A DNA stretch of 64,000 nt, taken from Setophaga petechia (lineage: Eukaryota; Chordata; Aves; Passeriformes; Parulidae). Shown piece by piece: positions 62,863 through 64,000 of the stretch. The notes beneath the pieces are model-generated. The model saw only the letters and a program-made list of their open reading frames with translations. It searched no databases and was not told the DNA's origin. Numbering within the stretch: the first letter of the stretch is position 1; each line of letters begins with the position of its first letter. Location of the stretch: the NCBI GenBank assembly GCA_024362935.1, contig JANCRA010000001.1, positions 48,829,501 to 48,893,500 on the forward strand. The letters are read 5' to 3'. A program made the position numbers and the translations under genes.

Positions 62863-64000
62863 TCCTTAGATGTCTACAGATTGCATAAACTTTCAAAAAC
62901 TGAATCTCTTTAAAGACAACCTTTAGCAAACTGAAAAATGAATCCAGTATCCCATGTGTAATGATGATGTACCTGGTCGGTGCTCCAGGTGCCAGCAAAC
63001 AAAAGATGGCTTCACTCAGGAAGTGGTTGCCTTAATGACACAGAGGGACAAGGATATCAAAGTAGGACAGCTGAGAAAGACATGAGTTCGCATTTTATAT
63101 GGCAAAAGCCAAAGTAATGGCATTTTGTGGAGTTTTATTCACATGTAGAACTACGTTTGAAATTCAGTTATACACATATTTGTGCTAAGCCCCTTAGGAA
63201 GCAGATTCAGGTCATCCCAATGTTTGGAATTTTTTAAACTGGTTGGAGACATAACTTAGTCATTGCAGTGGCTTTTGCCTTTGAGGAAGGGAGCAGTAGC
63301 ACTTAATTTCGTTTAGAAGTGCCCTTTTCCTGTTGACAGAGATAAGCCCCAAGAGAGCCTCATCCAATTCTGCATGCTAAATATGACAGAAAAGAGTCTT
63401 TGGGAAAAGAAGTCCAGCATAAGACCCTGGGGAATGCTAATTGCAAGCTTATTTTAAGCATCTTGCATGTTCTGAATAGTTTACAAGGCTGTTCCAGTTG
63501 CTGAGAAGTTAGAAGTCGTGGTAATAAAGACTCTTGGGAAACTGATCCATCAGTTTTACAAGTTTACAGTGCTGCTGGAAAAGGGCCAGTGAGCTGGTCC
63601 CTGGAAATGAATGAAATATTTCTCTATTACCTCATATAGCTTGCAACACCGTGGTAGCTGAGTAACTTGCAAGAATTACTGCATTCACCCTTGCAGTATC
63701 TGAATAATCCAGGGAAATGCAATTACAAGCAGCTATAAAAATATTTCCACTTCTCTTTTATGGGCAAGGTCTCTGCCACTCCTAGCGCAGCAGGGGAAAA
63801 TCTCAAAAAACTCCCTCCATGGGGCATAACCACATCCTAAGCATGGACCCTGTTCCTTCCCTCATCCCAGACTGCTCCCAGGCCTCTGCTAACAGGGCAG
63901 CAATGCTCACCTAAGCTCAGTTTGTTTCTCACTGGGCTAGTCAGGAGATTATGACAATTTTCTGTGGAGACAGAGGCACATAAAAGAATTACCAGATTAG
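62861..64000. other. Distal intergenic flank, nothing recognised
   Basis: The sequence is ordinary AT-leaning DNA up to the window edge. I see no repeat with CR1 hallmarks, no exon and no RNA gene. Confidence 0.5.

Noticed and set aside
1..64000. tRNA, rRNA, CRISPR arrays or bacterial or viral gene clusters
   Set aside because: No tRNA-like cloverleaf words, regularly spaced repeats or dense coding were seen. The window behaves as an intron-rich vertebrate locus throughout.

Overview
The window is vertebrate nuclear DNA, almost certainly avian. It is long, AT-leaning non-coding sequence with two short coding exons and one CpG island. The recognisable interspersed repeats are mostly CR1 retrotransposon 3' fragments ending in the ATTCTATGATTCTAT-type terminal repeat, which is the signature of bird (sauropsid) genomes. 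I saw no Alu, L1 or other mammalian repeats, no operons, no CRISPR array and no prokaryotic gene structure.

The only gene I can support is PDLIM5 (ENH, enigma homolog), on the minus strand. Exon 1 is an untranslated exon in a CpG-island promoter, ending at a splice donor at about 54180. Exon 2 (51199-51334) carries 40 nt of 5'UTR, an in-frame upstream stop, the ATG and residues 1-32. Exon 3 (11925-12076) carries residues 33-82 and two bases of codon 83. Together they encode one PDZ domain, split by an intron of 39,122 bp. The linker and LIM-domain exons must lie left of position 1.

Layout from left to right: intron 3 (1-11924, partial), with one LTR-like block at about 8.4-8.7 kb; exon 3; intron 2 (12077-51198); exon 2; intron 1 (51335-54179); the CpG-island promoter and exon 1 (about 53480-54670); and an intergenic upstream flank to 64000. 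Intron 2 holds six CR1 copies, a duplicated LTR-like block near 15.2-16.1 kb, two perfect inverted repeats and a CpG-enriched block with a TATA motif near 49.1-49.6 kb. The flank holds a short CR1 end, a probable older CR1 relic and a CpG-enriched non-coding patch near 62.2 kb. In mammals the region upstream of PDLIM5 leads to HPGDS and SMARCAD1; by synteny (inference) this flank points the same way.

I found no new multi-gene system. Many open frames of 60-275 codons exist, but none shows splice signals, domains or repeats that would support a protein. The unexplained items most worth checking are a 30-bp zero-spacer perfect palindrome (37221-37250), a perfect 19-bp hairpin (21310-21353), the 144-bp tandem duplication in LTR-like sequence, and the possible internal promoter just downstream of exon 2.
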